From: Flavobacterium taihuense
GTDB taxonomy: Bacteria > Bacteroidota > Bacteroidia > Flavobacteriales > Flavobacteriaceae
Length of the DNA: 64,000 nucleotides
Direction: 5' to 3'
Assembly (NCBI RefSeq): GCF_019351435.1
Contig: NZ_JAHWYN010000002.1
Span: 124,001 to 188,000, forward strand
Shown: positions 10,119 to 18,734 of the stretch, in pieces
Layout: the number at the start of each line of letters is the position of its first letter
How positions within the stretch are numbered: position 1 is the stretch's first letter
Notes under the pieces: model-generated
The model's database searches: none
What the model was told of the DNA's origin: nothing
Seen by the model: the letters and a program-made list of their open reading frames with translations, nothing else
Program-made: the position numbers and the translations under genes

Positions 10119-10714
10119 TATATATTGGTTTTAAGTAATTGTTTTTCAAGCTCGGCTATTCCTTTTGGAGTGGCCATTGCTCTGGTATGGTATTCCAATG
10201 CCTGTAATTCTAGCTTTGTTGATTCTCTTTCGGAAATAGTGTTCTCTTTGATACTAAAAATTAACGAGTAGTAAAATTTGACATAAACATCAATATCGAG
10301 ATCATTTCGGTATAAATCTTGTTCAATTCCTTTTTCGATATTTTGTTTAAAACACATATTGCATTCGTTCAATTCTCTATTCATTACTTTTTGATAAATC
10401 TCGGGATAATGTTTTTTTAATTGGTATAAGGGAGAAGTGTCTGTGGCCTGAAACATTTCCTTAAACATTTTTCGAATCTCAAAATTCTCTTCAATCGCAT
10501 TGTAATTTTTGGCAACAATAGTATTTATAACTTCATGAACGGTTTTATGGACCAATTCAGTGCTTTCTTCAATCAGGATTTCTTTATTGCAAAAGTACTT
10601 GTAAATGGTTTTTTTCGAAATGCACATTTCGCAGGCGATATCATCCATAGTGACACTTTTAAAACCAAGTTTTAAAAATAAATCACTTGCTTTGGATATG
10701 ATTTTATCTTTCAT
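10118..10714 (-). CDS. TetR/AcrR family regulator (TetR1)
   Basis: Probable repressor of RND operon 1, 198 aa. The N-terminal TetR HTH is clear: MDDIACEMCISKKTIYKYF (residues about 22-40). The C-terminal ligand-binding half is helical and carries a Cys-containing segment (NECNMCFKQNIEKGIEQ). It is a close paralog of TetR2 (20084-20683): the HTH and the recognition helix SKKTIYK are essentially identical, so both proteins probably read the same operator. An operator-like palindrome overlapping a promoter lies about 190-220 bp upstream of the start. First gene of its operon, overlapping the OMF start. Confidence 0.92.
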   Translation of the reverse strand: MKDKIISKASDLFLKLGFKSVTMDDIACEMCISKKTIYKYFCNKEILIEESTELVHKTVHEVINTIVAKNYNAIEENFEIRKMFKEMFQATDTSPLYQLKKHYPEIYQKVMNRELNECNMCFKQNIEKGIEQDLYRNDLDIDVYVKFYYSLIFSIKENTISERESTKLELQALEYHTRAMATPKGIAELEKQLLKTNI

Positions 10715-10893
10715 TTTTATTGTAACGTATTGTTAGTTAATTTGTTGCTGTAGGTGTAAATAGTAAATGTCTAATTTCAAATCATTCCCTTATTGTTTTT
10801 TATGACAAGTAAATTCATAATTAGGAATCGGTTTAACTCCAACAATCTACTGTTTTATATTCGGTTGCTTGTTTTTGTAATAATTTTGTAGTG

Positions 10894-10935
10894 CAAATAT
10901 AGCAAGGAAACGTTAAAAACAAAATGAGTTTCCTT
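10894..10935 (-). promoter_or_regulatory. tetR1 promoter with overlapping palindromic operator
   Basis: Operator GGAAAC-N16-GTTTCC (extended to AAGGAAAC/GTTTCCTT, 10904-10935). Reading the minus strand, a -33 TTTTG (10920-10924) and a -7 TATATTTG (10894-10901) are 18 bp apart, the Bacteroidota promoter pattern, so the palindrome covers the promoter. The same palindrome with the same spacer occurs twice upstream of yceI, near the paralogous operon. The rest of the 478-bp gap 10715-11192 holds the RND tail remnant and no other gene I can see. Confidence 0.65.
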
Positions 10936-11065
10936 AGTCTTTTTTTTAGATTGTATTTATAATTAAGTAATTAGCTTTTTAAAGCGTAGTATATTGCATT
11001 TAACTCCGAAAAAAAAATAACTTCCAAATTATTGAAAGCTCTTTTTCTATTGTTTCTGAAAAAAC

Positions 11066-11132
11066 ATTTCAACCCTATGCTTCGGATTAAAATCAACCTC
11101 GCTTCGTTCTTTGTGATCGGGAACCATTTCTT
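11066..11132 (-). pseudogene. Remnant of the C-terminal end of an RND pump
   Basis: On the minus strand this encodes EMVPDHKERSEVDFNPKHRV with no stop codon following in place. It is clearly related to the last residues of the pump at 14458-17634 (HKELSEDGFNPKHTV). A core of about 43 nt differs from the intact gene at only about five to six positions. No start or upstream coding region is present. It sits between tetR1 and rsgA, at the edge of the accessory segment that separates the two efflux operons. I infer it is left over from an insertion or rearrangement at the end of the operon 2 pump gene. Confidence 0.6.
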
Positions 11133-11192
11133 TTTGCTTTAGAAAGCACTTGATTGCGCGGTTTTATGGTTTAAATCCACGCAACCAAGACA

Positions 11193-12257
11193 TTATTTTT
11201 TTCTATTGATGTTCTTTTTGTAGTTTTTTACCATTTTCCCAAAAGCCTTGTCTTTTTTTCGCTTTTCTTCAATGGTTGATTCAAAATGTTTTTTTTCGCT
11301 TTCTATTTTTAAATAATTTTCGTACGAATCTTTTTCTAGTTCTCCATTCTTGATTGCTTCAAGAATGGCGCAGCCTTTTTCGATAGTGTGTGTGCAATCT
11401 TTGAATTTGCAATTATTAGAAAGTTGGACAATCCTATCAAAAGTAGTTTCAAGTCCGCGTTCCGTATCTGCAATACCAATTTCTCTCATCCCTGGGGTAT
11501 CAATTAAGATTCCGCCATTTTCAAGAACTATTAATTGTCTATGACTTGTAACGTGTTTTCCTTTGTTTGTACTTTGGCTTATTTCATCGGTTCTCATTAA
11601 AGATTTTCCCGAAAGATTATTTAAGAGTGTCGATTTTCCAACGCCAGAAGATCCAAGCATGCAATATGTTTTTCCTTGCTCAATGCATGAATTTATTCTT
11701 TCGTATCCATTCTTTGTTATATTACTGATTGGAATAATGGGTGTGTTTTTAATTCTTGTTTTAATCCTGTCCAAAATTTCATTGATTCGGTGCTCATCAA
11801 TTAAATCTGTTTTGGTAAGTACAATTATCGAATTGATATTAGATGAATTGCATATTGTTAAGTATCTTTCAAGTCGATTGATGTTGAAGTTGTTATCAAC
11901 AGCTTGTATTATAAAAGCATAATTAATATTTGTTGCAATAATTTGAACCTCTCCAAATTGACCAACAGCTTGACGTTTAATTATTGAGAACCTCGGGAGT
12001 ATATTGTGTATTATTGCAAAATCAAAATCGTTTGTAGTTAGTGCTACCCAATCGCCTACTGCTGGGAAATCTTCGCGACTTTTTGCAGTGAAACGGATAT
12101 TTCCAGTTATCTCAGCTTGAAATTCTCCCTTTATTGTTTGGACAGTATATCGTTCTCTATGCTCAGAAGTAACGCGACCTATTTCTAAATTGTTCAAGTC
12201 GTGTTCAATTCTGAACTTTTCAAGAGTATCATTATATCTTAAATCCTCTAACTTCAT
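11193..12257 (-). CDS. rsgA: Ribosome small-subunit-dependent GTPase A
   Basis: Circularly permuted GTPase that acts in late 30S subunit maturation, 354 aa. An N-terminal OB-fold (about residues 25-95) is followed by the permuted G motifs: TKTDL (G4), the P-loop GSSGVGKSTLLNNL (G1), TNKGKHVTSHR (G2 region) and DTPGMREIG (G3). A C-terminal Cys/His zinc knuckle follows (CKFKDCTHTIEKGC). The lysine-rich tail (about residues 325-354) is longer than usual. It is monocistronic within an accessory-looking segment between two efflux operons. This may be a second rsgA copy rather than the only one; the window alone cannot tell. Confidence 0.93.
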   Translation of the reverse strand: MKLEDLRYNDTLEKFRIEHDLNNLEIGRVTSEHRERYTVQTIKGEFQAEITGNIRFTAKSREDFPAVGDWVALTTNDFDFAIIHNILPRFSIIKRQAVGQFGEVQIIATNINYAFIIQAVDNNFNINRLERYLTICNSSNINSIIVLTKTDLIDEHRINEILDRIKTRIKNTPIIPISNITKNGYERINSCIEQGKTYCMLGSSGVGKSTLLNNLSGKSLMRTDEISQSTNKGKHVTSHRQLIVLENGGILIDTPGMREIGIADTERGLETTFDRIVQLSNNCKFKDCTHTIEKGCAILEAIKNGELEKDSYENYLKIESEKKHFESTIEEKRKKDKAFGKMVKNYKKNINRKK

Positions 12258-12463
12258 TTTGATATACGATTGAAATAGTTTTTTTAAATTCTCACAGGAG
12301 TCTTTTAGCTTGATTATTAGTGTTCTACCACTAAATTAAGCTTATTTTTGGATTAATCAAATTCTCATAAATACAAAAGCAACTTTTATTAAGACAATTA
12401 TCCGTTCTCTGAAGGGGTTTTTTGTAAGCGCTCCGCAAATGTTTCATAATCATGAAAACCCAT

Positions 12464-12597
12464 CCGAAGCTCGTATCAGGGCATCGTTTTTTCTTCAGAT
12501 GCCTTATTTTTTTGGGCGGAGCATAAAAATTCGTAAAATGAACAGGATTTACACTTTGTAGGTTTGTGACTATTATTTTTTATATTTGGGAAAAATA
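12464..12597 (+). repeat. Direct repeat A flanking the ORF6N gene
   Basis: About 130 bp, starting GAAGCTCGTATCAGGGCAT and ending TATATTTGGGAAAAA. It is repeated at 13283-13415 with roughly 80-85 percent identity. It contains the run GGGCGGAGC and ends in an AT-rich promoter-like stretch. Copy A lies upstream of the ORF6N gene and copy B upstream of the DUF2971 gene. The 469-bp gap 12258-12726 otherwise shows nothing recognisable. Confidence 0.75.
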
Positions 12598-12672
12598 CTA
12601 TAAATAGGTATTCAGGGTAAAAATTGGGAGACTTTGCCACAGCCTGGAATTACTTTTACAAACGAAATATAA

Positions 12673-13194
12673 AATAGGAGCAATGAGATTATCATTCCAG
12701 ACGAAATTATCAGCAGTAAAATTTATTTGATAAGAGAACAAAAAGTGATGCTAGACAAGGATTTGGCAGAGCTTTACGCAGTAGAAACCAAACAACTCAA
12801 AAGACAGGTTCGTAGAAATATGGAACGATTCCCTGAAGATTTTATGTTTGAACTTAGTCCGCAGGAGTTTGAAATCTTGAGGAGCCAATTTGGCACCTCA
12901 AACTGGGGAGGCACAAGATATATGCCAATGGCATTTACAGAACAAGGCGTGGCGATGTTATCGGCTGTATTAAACAGTCCGATAGCTATAAAAGTAAGTA
13001 TTCAAATCATTCGGGTATTTACCAAAGTAAGAGAAATGCTTACTGATAGTTTGGGAGTGAAATTGGAAATCGAAGAAATTAAAAAGAAACTCACCAATCA
13101 CGGTAAAAATATAGAACTGGTATTTAGCTATCTCGATGAATTGATTGATAAAAAAGACAATACAGAACCAAGAAAAAAAATAGGTTACAAATAG
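12673..13194 (+). CDS. ORF6N domain protein, start codon displaced or lost
   Basis: DNA-binding ORF6N-domain protein of the kind common in phages and accessory regions; role unknown. The domain (VMLDKDLAELYAVETKQLKRQ, RRNMERFPEDFMFEL, MPMAFTEQGVAMLSAVL) is followed by a coiled-coil tail. The domain homology begins upstream of the first usable start: in frame from 12685 the DNA encodes EIIIPDEIISSKIY, the normal family opening, but no ATG lies in that frame after the stop at 12670. An ATG at 12683 is out of frame. Either a 1-nt indel destroyed the start or translation begins at TTG 12727 with a shortened domain (155 aa). The open frame is given here. Confidence 0.7.
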   Translation, partial: NRSNEIIIPDEIISSKIYLIREQKVMLDKDLAELYAVETKQLKRQVRRNMERFPEDFMFELSPQEFEILRSQFGTSNWGGTRYMPMAFTEQGVAMLSAVLNSPIAIKVSIQIIRVFTKVREMLTDSLGVKLEIEEIKKKLTNHGKNIELVFSYLDELIDKKDNTEPRKKIGYK

Positions 13195-13282
13195 AAATCA
13201 AGGAGCTGAAAATGTTCCTTTTTTTATGTTCAAAAATTAAGTTTCAAAAGAAGCATTAAGGTAAACAAACAGCAGCAGAGAC

Positions 13283-13415
13283 GGAAGCTCGTATCAGGGC
13301 ATTGTTTTTTCTTTGGATGTTCTATTTTGTTGGGCGGAGCGTAAAAAAGGTTGAAATGAACAAAATTTACACTTTGTAGGTTTGTAACTATTATTTTCTA
13401 TATTTGGGAAAAAGG
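13283..13415 (+). repeat. Direct repeat B, upstream of the DUF2971 gene
   Basis: Second copy of the repeat at 12464-12597; it begins GAAGCTCGTATCAGGGCAT and ends TATATTTGGGAAAAA. Both copies are followed 40-70 bp later by TTTGCCACA. Together they bracket the ORF6N gene. Confidence 0.75.
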
Positions 13416-13492
13416 TATAAAGAAGCATTCGTCACACAAAGAAACCCGAATTAGGATCGACTGTAGTGATTTTGCCACACACACATAAATAA

Positions 13493-13506
13493 GTTATGCA
13501 AAATGC
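13493..13506 (+). repeat. Inverted repeat, left end of DUF2971 cassette
   Basis: GTTATGCAAAATGC matches the reverse complement of 14297-14310 (GTTATGCGAAGTGC) at 12 of 14 positions. The pair encloses exactly one gene, like the ends of a gene cassette or small mobile unit. Confidence 0.5.
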
Positions 13507-13535
13507 TTCCAAACAACAACTGAAGTTTACGATTT

Positions 13536-14294
13536 ATGAATTTCGAAAAACCAAAAATCATTTATAAATATTGCTCATTAAATGTGGCAGAATCCATAAT
13601 AAAAACTAATACAATAAAGTTCTCAGATCCTGCCAGTTTTAATGATCCTTTTGATTGCGATGTTGACTTATTAGAATTCAAACTCCCGAACAAATTGGAC
13701 GAACACACAATTTATGAACTAGAGACAATTAAAGGAATGTTTCAAAATTATCCTGGATTTGATGATTTGATTAAAGAAGAAGGTTTTATTGAAGAAATGT
13801 ATCGAAAAGCACAAATTGAAAAAGTAAAAGGTGCAAGAGTATCTTGTTTTTCCTTAATTGAAAATAATATTTTAATGTGGTCACATTATGCTGACAAACA
13901 TAAAGGAATTTGTTTAGAGTTTGACAGCGATTTAACATCGCATGGATTCACAAATTTGGCTGAAGAAGATATTACCGAAGGCGAAGTTGGATATACAGAA
14001 TATGAAAAAACAAACTATTTAAGCTCAAACAGGATTTTCGCAGTTTATAAAATGTTTTTATGTAAATCTAATGCTTGGAGTTATGAAAAAGAATTCAGGT
14101 TAATTACGTTAAATAAAAAGCCAGAATTACAGGAGTTTAAAAAATCATTTTTAAAATCAGTATATTTCGGTTTGAACATGACGCCTTCGGAGATTGCGAA
14201 GTTCATTTCATTATGTTCAGAATGCAATTATGAAACGCTGATGTTTTTCAAAGCAGAAAAAATAAATTCGTCTATTGAGTTTAAACAACTGTAG
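13536..14294 (+). CDS. DUF2971 domain-containing protein
   Basis: Predicted 252-aa cytoplasmic protein of the DUF2971 family. Family hallmarks are visible: IYKYCSLNVAESIIKTNTI and FSDPASFNDPFDCDVDL near the N-terminus, and SCFSLIENNILMWSHYADKHKGICLEFD in the middle (about residues 108-135). The fold is associated with accessory and sometimes defence loci, but the biochemical role is not settled. It lies between 14-bp inverted repeats and downstream of direct repeat B, in the segment separating two paralogous efflux operons, so horizontal acquisition as a unit is likely. Confidence 0.85.
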   Translation: MNFEKPKIIYKYCSLNVAESIIKTNTIKFSDPASFNDPFDCDVDLLEFKLPNKLDEHTIYELETIKGMFQNYPGFDDLIKEEGFIEEMYRKAQIEKVKGARVSCFSLIENNILMWSHYADKHKGICLEFDSDLTSHGFTNLAEEDITEGEVGYTEYEKTNYLSSNRIFAVYKMFLCKSNAWSYEKEFRLITLNKKPELQEFKKSFLKSVYFGLNMTPSEIAKFISLCSECNYETLMFFKAEKINSSIEFKQL

Positions 14295-14296
14295 TA

Positions 14297-14310
14297 GCAC
14301 TTCGCATAAC
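14297..14310 (+). repeat. Inverted repeat, right end of DUF2971 cassette
   Basis: GCACTTCGCATAAC, the inverted partner of 13493-13506, starting 3 nt after the DUF2971 stop codon. Confidence 0.5.
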
Positions 14311-14397
14311 AGCTGCTATTGCGGCTTTGGGGAATTAGTTTAATGGAAAGTTGGTTTTGTATTTAGAATACATACCTGTCTCTTTCAAAAAAAACAC

Positions 14398-14438
14398 ATA
14401 AAAAAAGGGCTTTCAAACATCTTGAAAGCCCTTTTTTG
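14398..14438 (-). terminator. Rho-independent terminator of RND operon 2
   Basis: AAAAAAGGGCTTTCAA pairs with TTGAAAGCCCTTTTTT around a short loop. It lies 20 bp past the pump stop on the minus strand and could also serve the plus-strand DUF2971 gene. Confidence 0.9.
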
Positions 14439-14457
14439 AATTAGTAAGCAACCTATT

Positions 14458-17400
14458 TTAAACTGTATGCTTCGGATTGAAACCATCCTCGCTTAGTTCT
14501 TTGTGGTCATAATCGGCAATCATTTCTGCTTCATAATCCACTTTTTCTCCTTTAGATAATTTGGCTTTGATTTTCTCCATGATTTCATAAATCACAGGAA
14601 CAATAATCAAGGTTAGGAATAATGATGAAATCAATCCACCAATAATTACCCAAGCCAAACCATTTTTCCATTCGGCACCAGCTCCAGAAGCCAATGCAAT
14701 AGGGAACATACCGAAAACCATCGCAATTGTCGTCATCAAAATAGGACGCAAACGAGCGTGATTCGCCTGAATCAATGCTCTTCTGATAGATTCTCCTGCG
14801 GCTCTTCGTTGGTTGGTGTAATCCACAAGCATAATCGCATTTTTACACACCAGACCAATCAACATAATGATACCCAAAATGGTAAATATATTCAAAGTAT
14901 TATTCGTCAAGGCCAAAGCCAGCATCGCTCCAATAAACGAAAGTGGAATAGCAAACAATACCACAAACGGGTGCATAAAACTATCATACAAACCAACCAT
15001 TACAAGGTAAACCAAGACAATAGCGGCCAATAAAGCGATTCCTAAAGTACCAAAACCTTCGCTTTGATTTTCTTGGTCTCCACCCCAAATGTAATTTACT
15101 CCAACTGGTTTCTTCAATTTGTCAAGTTTGGCTTGCCATTGTGTTACAATTGTTCCTGTTGGAACCCCAACGTTTTGACCTTGCACCGTTACCGAAGCTG
15201 ATTTGTCACGACGCTCCAATTGGCTAGGTCCTGAACCTTCCTTAATAGCTGCAAATTGAGACAATTTAATTTGTTGACCCGCATTGTTGATGAAAATTAG
15301 ATTACTAACGTCAGTAATATTTTTTCTGTCAAAAGCATTGTATTTAATATTGATGTCATACTCGTATTCACCGGCTCTAAACTTTCCATCAGTGTTACCG
15401 CTATAAGCAGTTTGCATCGTCATACCCACTGTTTGAAGTGTTAGTCCTAATGCAGCCATTTTATCACGATCCACCTGTACATTGATTTCAGGATTTCCAT
15501 CTTCAACGGTCAATTTGATTTCGGTTGTTCCCGGAATGGTGCGCAATTCAGCTTCGGCTAATTTGGCGAAAGCCATAGCAGCTTCAGTAGAAGGACCTGT
15601 TACGATCAATCCAAGTTTTGCATTTTCGGCAGTACCTAAGATACCAACCGGAACTGTTTTTACTTTGGCTCCAACCAATACTTTCTCCAATTTACGTTTG
15701 ATTTTTGCAGCATATACTGAAGCATCATCAGAACGTTCTGCTTGGTCAATCATTTTTACGTCAATCTCCGCTTTGTAGGCAGTAGCTTGGGAAGCACCCA
15801 TACCTTCACTGGTTTGTCCTACAGTCGTAATCTGGCTATGAACATACTCTTGGTTTTTCAAGAATGCTTCTGCTTTTTGAGTCATAAAGTTGGTCTGTTC
15901 CAAAGAAGCGTCTTTTGGCATTTCAATTTGAACTAAGAACTCCCCACTATCTGATGAGGCAAAGAATTCTCCACCAATAAAACCACCACCCATTAATCCG
16001 ATAGTTGATCCGAAAAATAAGACTAGTACAACAGCAATTGTTTTGAAATAATGATCCAAACACCAGTTTAATAATTCGGTAACCCAGTTTGTAAAACGAG
16101 TTAATAAACTTTCGAATCCAAGTATAGATTTTCCGAACAAGTTTTTCCCTTCAATATGTTCCAATTTTCCAAAACGAGAAGACAACCACGGAATAATAGT
16201 AAACGAAGCCAACAATGAAAATAAGGTTGAAATAATTACCGTAACACAAAATTGCGTAATAATATTCGATACCAATCCAGAACTCATTGCTATTGGTAAA
16301 AACACCACCACAATTACTAAGGTAATAGAAGTTACAGTTCCACCGATTTCGGCAGTACCGTCAAAGGCGGCACGAACACGGCTTTTACCCATTTCCATGT
16401 GCCTGTAGATGTTTTCAAGAACCACAATCGCATCATCGACCAGAATACCAACTACCAACGATAGTCCTAATAAACTCATCAAGTTTAGCGTATATCCCAT
16501 TAGGTAAATCCCAATAAAGGTGGCAATTAACGAAACAGGAATCGAAACCATTACAATCAATGAGTTTCTAACACTGTGCAAGAAGAACAACATTACAAAT
16601 GCAACCAATACTACCGCAATCATTAAATCGTGAATTACAGAATCTGCAGCTTCTAGGGTATAAATTGTACTGTCTTTGGCAATTGCCAGCTTTAAATCTT
16701 TGCCTTTATAATCGCTTTCTAATTTATTAATACTTTTGTGCAATAGTTCACTTACCGCAACGGCATTCGCATCTGATTGTTTAATTACCTGTAAAATAAT
16801 AGCGCTTTTTTGATCGACACGAGATATTTTCTCGGCAATTTTTTGAGCGTCTTGTACATCGGCAATGTCTCTCAAACGAATTTCAATTCCGCCTTTCGAA
16901 GAAACAACCAAGTTTCTTAGTTCTTCAACATTCTTGTATTTTCCGGCAAGACGAATTAATATTTTTTGGTTACGCGTTTGAATGTTTCCGGTTGGGAAAT
17001 CCAAGTTCGAAGTCAGAATAACTTGTTGTACCTGCGGAACCGAAAGTCCGTAACCTTGCATTTTTACGGCGTCAAGATTCACTTGAATCTCTCTTTCCTG
17101 ACCACCAATAATGTTTACCTGTGCAACACCGGTTACACGGGATAAAACGGGAGCGATTTTTTTATCGATCAAATCATAAAAAGCAGCTTCGTCCATTTTT
17201 CCGTTGGCACCAATAGTCATAATCGGTAAATCGCTCAAAGAGAATTTAGATAATGACGGTGTTTTGGCATCATCGGGTAAATCACTTATCAAAGCATTGA
17301 TTTTTCGCTGTGCGTCATTCATCGAAATGTCCACTTTTGCTTGTGTTGTTAATGTAACCGTAACTACAGACAAACTTTCGTATGATTTGGAATCAATTTT

Positions 17401-17634
17401 TTTGATGTTTTCCAAAGAGGCGATTCCGTCCTCAATTTTTTTGGTAACCGTATTCTCGACCTCACTTGGAGAAGCTCCAGGATAAACAGTCGAAATGGTA
17501 ATTACGTTTTGTTCGAATTTAGGAATCAATTCATAGCCCAATTGGCTATAGCTGAACAGTCCGCCAAGGGTAAGAATCGTAAACAATACAATTATCAACG
17601 ACGGACGTTTTATGGATATTTCTGCTAATTTCAT
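14458..17634 (-). CDS. Efflux RND transporter permease (AcrB-like), operon 2
   Basis: Inner-membrane RND drug/proton antiporter, 1058 aa, a standard length. Visible landmarks are TM1 (residues about 11-30), the TM4 proton-relay segment LVVGILVDDAIVVLEN (about residues 390-405), the periplasmic pore and docking domains, and the second TM bundle ending IVPVIYEIMEKIKAK. Its last residues (HKELSEDGFNPKHTV) are duplicated as a decayed fragment at 11066-11132. It is the final gene of the tetR2-OMF-MFP-RND set. The pump differs from the operon 1 pump: it lacks the extra membrane insertion, so the two probably handle different compounds. Confidence 0.94.
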   Translation of the reverse strand: MKLAEISIKRPSLIIVLFTILTLGGLFSYSQLGYELIPKFEQNVITISTVYPGASPSEVENTVTKKIEDGIASLENIKKIDSKSYESLSVVTVTLTTQAKVDISMNDAQRKINALISDLPDDAKTPSLSKFSLSDLPIMTIGANGKMDEAAFYDLIDKKIAPVLSRVTGVAQVNIIGGQEREIQVNLDAVKMQGYGLSVPQVQQVILTSNLDFPTGNIQTRNQKILIRLAGKYKNVEELRNLVVSSKGGIEIRLRDIADVQDAQKIAEKISRVDQKSAIILQVIKQSDANAVAVSELLHKSINKLESDYKGKDLKLAIAKDSTIYTLEAADSVIHDLMIAVVLVAFVMLFFLHSVRNSLIVMVSIPVSLIATFIGIYLMGYTLNLMSLLGLSLVVGILVDDAIVVLENIYRHMEMGKSRVRAAFDGTAEIGGTVTSITLVIVVVFLPIAMSSGLVSNIITQFCVTVIISTLFSLLASFTIIPWLSSRFGKLEHIEGKNLFGKSILGFESLLTRFTNWVTELLNWCLDHYFKTIAVVLVLFFGSTIGLMGGGFIGGEFFASSDSGEFLVQIEMPKDASLEQTNFMTQKAEAFLKNQEYVHSQITTVGQTSEGMGASQATAYKAEIDVKMIDQAERSDDASVYAAKIKRKLEKVLVGAKVKTVPVGILGTAENAKLGLIVTGPSTEAAMAFAKLAEAELRTIPGTTEIKLTVEDGNPEINVQVDRDKMAALGLTLQTVGMTMQTAYSGNTDGKFRAGEYEYDINIKYNAFDRKNITDVSNLIFINNAGQQIKLSQFAAIKEGSGPSQLERRDKSASVTVQGQNVGVPTGTIVTQWQAKLDKLKKPVGVNYIWGGDQENQSEGFGTLGIALLAAIVLVYLVMVGLYDSFMHPFVVLFAIPLSFIGAMLALALTNNTLNIFTILGIIMLIGLVCKNAIMLVDYTNQRRAAGESIRRALIQANHARLRPILMTTIAMVFGMFPIALASGAGAEWKNGLAWVIIGGLISSLFLTLIIVPVIYEIMEKIKAKLSKGEKVDYEAEMIADYDHKELSEDGFNPKHTV

Positions 17635-17663
17635 ATGTTTTTATTGTTGACTATTAAAATCAA

Positions 17664-18728
17664 TTATTTAATAATTTCTACTGTATTACCGTCTTGCAAG
17701 TTAATTTGCCCTGTAACAATTACAGTTTCTCCATCAGATAATCCGTCAACTATTTCTACTTGTTCTCCTATAATTCTTCCAGAGGTTACTTTTTTCAATT
17801 TAGCGATACCGTTTTCTACAACAAAAACCTCATTACTGCTCACACTTCCTACGAAAGCATTTCTAGGAACTACTTTTAATTGTTGTTTTTGTTTAGAACC
17901 AAAATTGGCAGTTCCGTACATTCCCGCTTTTAAGCTTTTATCAGCGTTGTTTTCGATTTCAAGTTCCACTGGGAAATTCAAACTTTCATCAGCTTTGGCA
18001 GCAATAAAAGTGATTTTACCTGCAAATGTTTTATCAGGAAATACACTTGAAGTAACATTAATAGTGTTTCCTAATTTTAAACTGGCTACTTGACTTTCGT
18101 TTACGGTAACTTTTAATTTCAATTTAGAAACATTCACAATGTCAAACATTGCTGTAGCTGGCATTCCTGCTAAAATAGAACCTGGCTCAATGTATTTTTT
18201 ATTGATGAAACCTTTAATTGGTGCTTTTACTTTGGTATCTCCAACGTTGATGTTTGCTTGCTTCAAGTTGTTTCCGGCATTGGTCAAAGCCAATTTTGCC
18301 TGATCCAGTTGTTGTTTGGTAACACCACCTGATTTATAGGCATTTTCATAACGGTCATAATCCGATTTTGCATTGTCATAAGTTGCTTTTGCCGTTTGGG
18401 CATTTACGTTTATAACGTCGCTTCTAACGATTACCAATGTTTGTCCAACATTTACATAATCACCTTCTTTTACCAAAACACTGATTACTTTACCTGATTT
18501 TTCAGCAGAGAAAGTCAATTCTTGAATTGGTTCAAAACTTCCGTTGGCTAAGAAATCCAATGAAACATCTTCGGTTTTTACCTGTGCAGTTTTTACGGAT
18601 ACAGCTGCATTTTTTTCGGCAACAATATCAGTTTTAGCTTTGTTCTCCGCTTTATTCTTATTTAAAGTAAAAGCAATAAGTCCTAATGCTCCTAAAATTA
18701 CGGCTATGGTTATTATATTCTTTTTCAT
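17664..18728 (-). CDS. RND efflux periplasmic adaptor subunit, operon 2
   Basis: Membrane-fusion protein of pump 2, 354 aa. Unlike the operon 1 adaptor it has no lipobox and appears anchored by an N-terminal transmembrane segment (residues 5-23). The lipoyl halves are at about residues 70-95 (VISVLVKEGDYVNVGQTLV) and 165-195 (KAPIKGFINKKYIEPGS), separated by a short coiled-coil hairpin. The beta-barrel (NTINVTSSVFPDKTFAGKI) and C-terminal domain follow. It sits 6 bp after the OMF gene and 29 bp before the pump start. Confidence 0.92.
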   Translation of the reverse strand: MKKNIITIAVILGALGLIAFTLNKNKAENKAKTDIVAEKNAAVSVKTAQVKTEDVSLDFLANGSFEPIQELTFSAEKSGKVISVLVKEGDYVNVGQTLVIVRSDVINVNAQTAKATYDNAKSDYDRYENAYKSGGVTKQQLDQAKLALTNAGNNLKQANINVGDTKVKAPIKGFINKKYIEPGSILAGMPATAMFDIVNVSKLKLKVTVNESQVASLKLGNTINVTSSVFPDKTFAGKITFIAAKADESLNFPVELEIENNADKSLKAGMYGTANFGSKQKQQLKVVPRNAFVGSVSSNEVFVVENGIAKLKKVTSGRIIGEQVEIVDGLSDGETVIVTGQINLQDGNTVEIIK

Positions 18729-18734
18729 CTTGTT

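Noticed and set aside
13493..14310. True integron attC sites
   Set aside because: The repeats do not fit the GTTRRRY consensus fully and no integron integrase is present; kept only as cassette-like inverted repeats.
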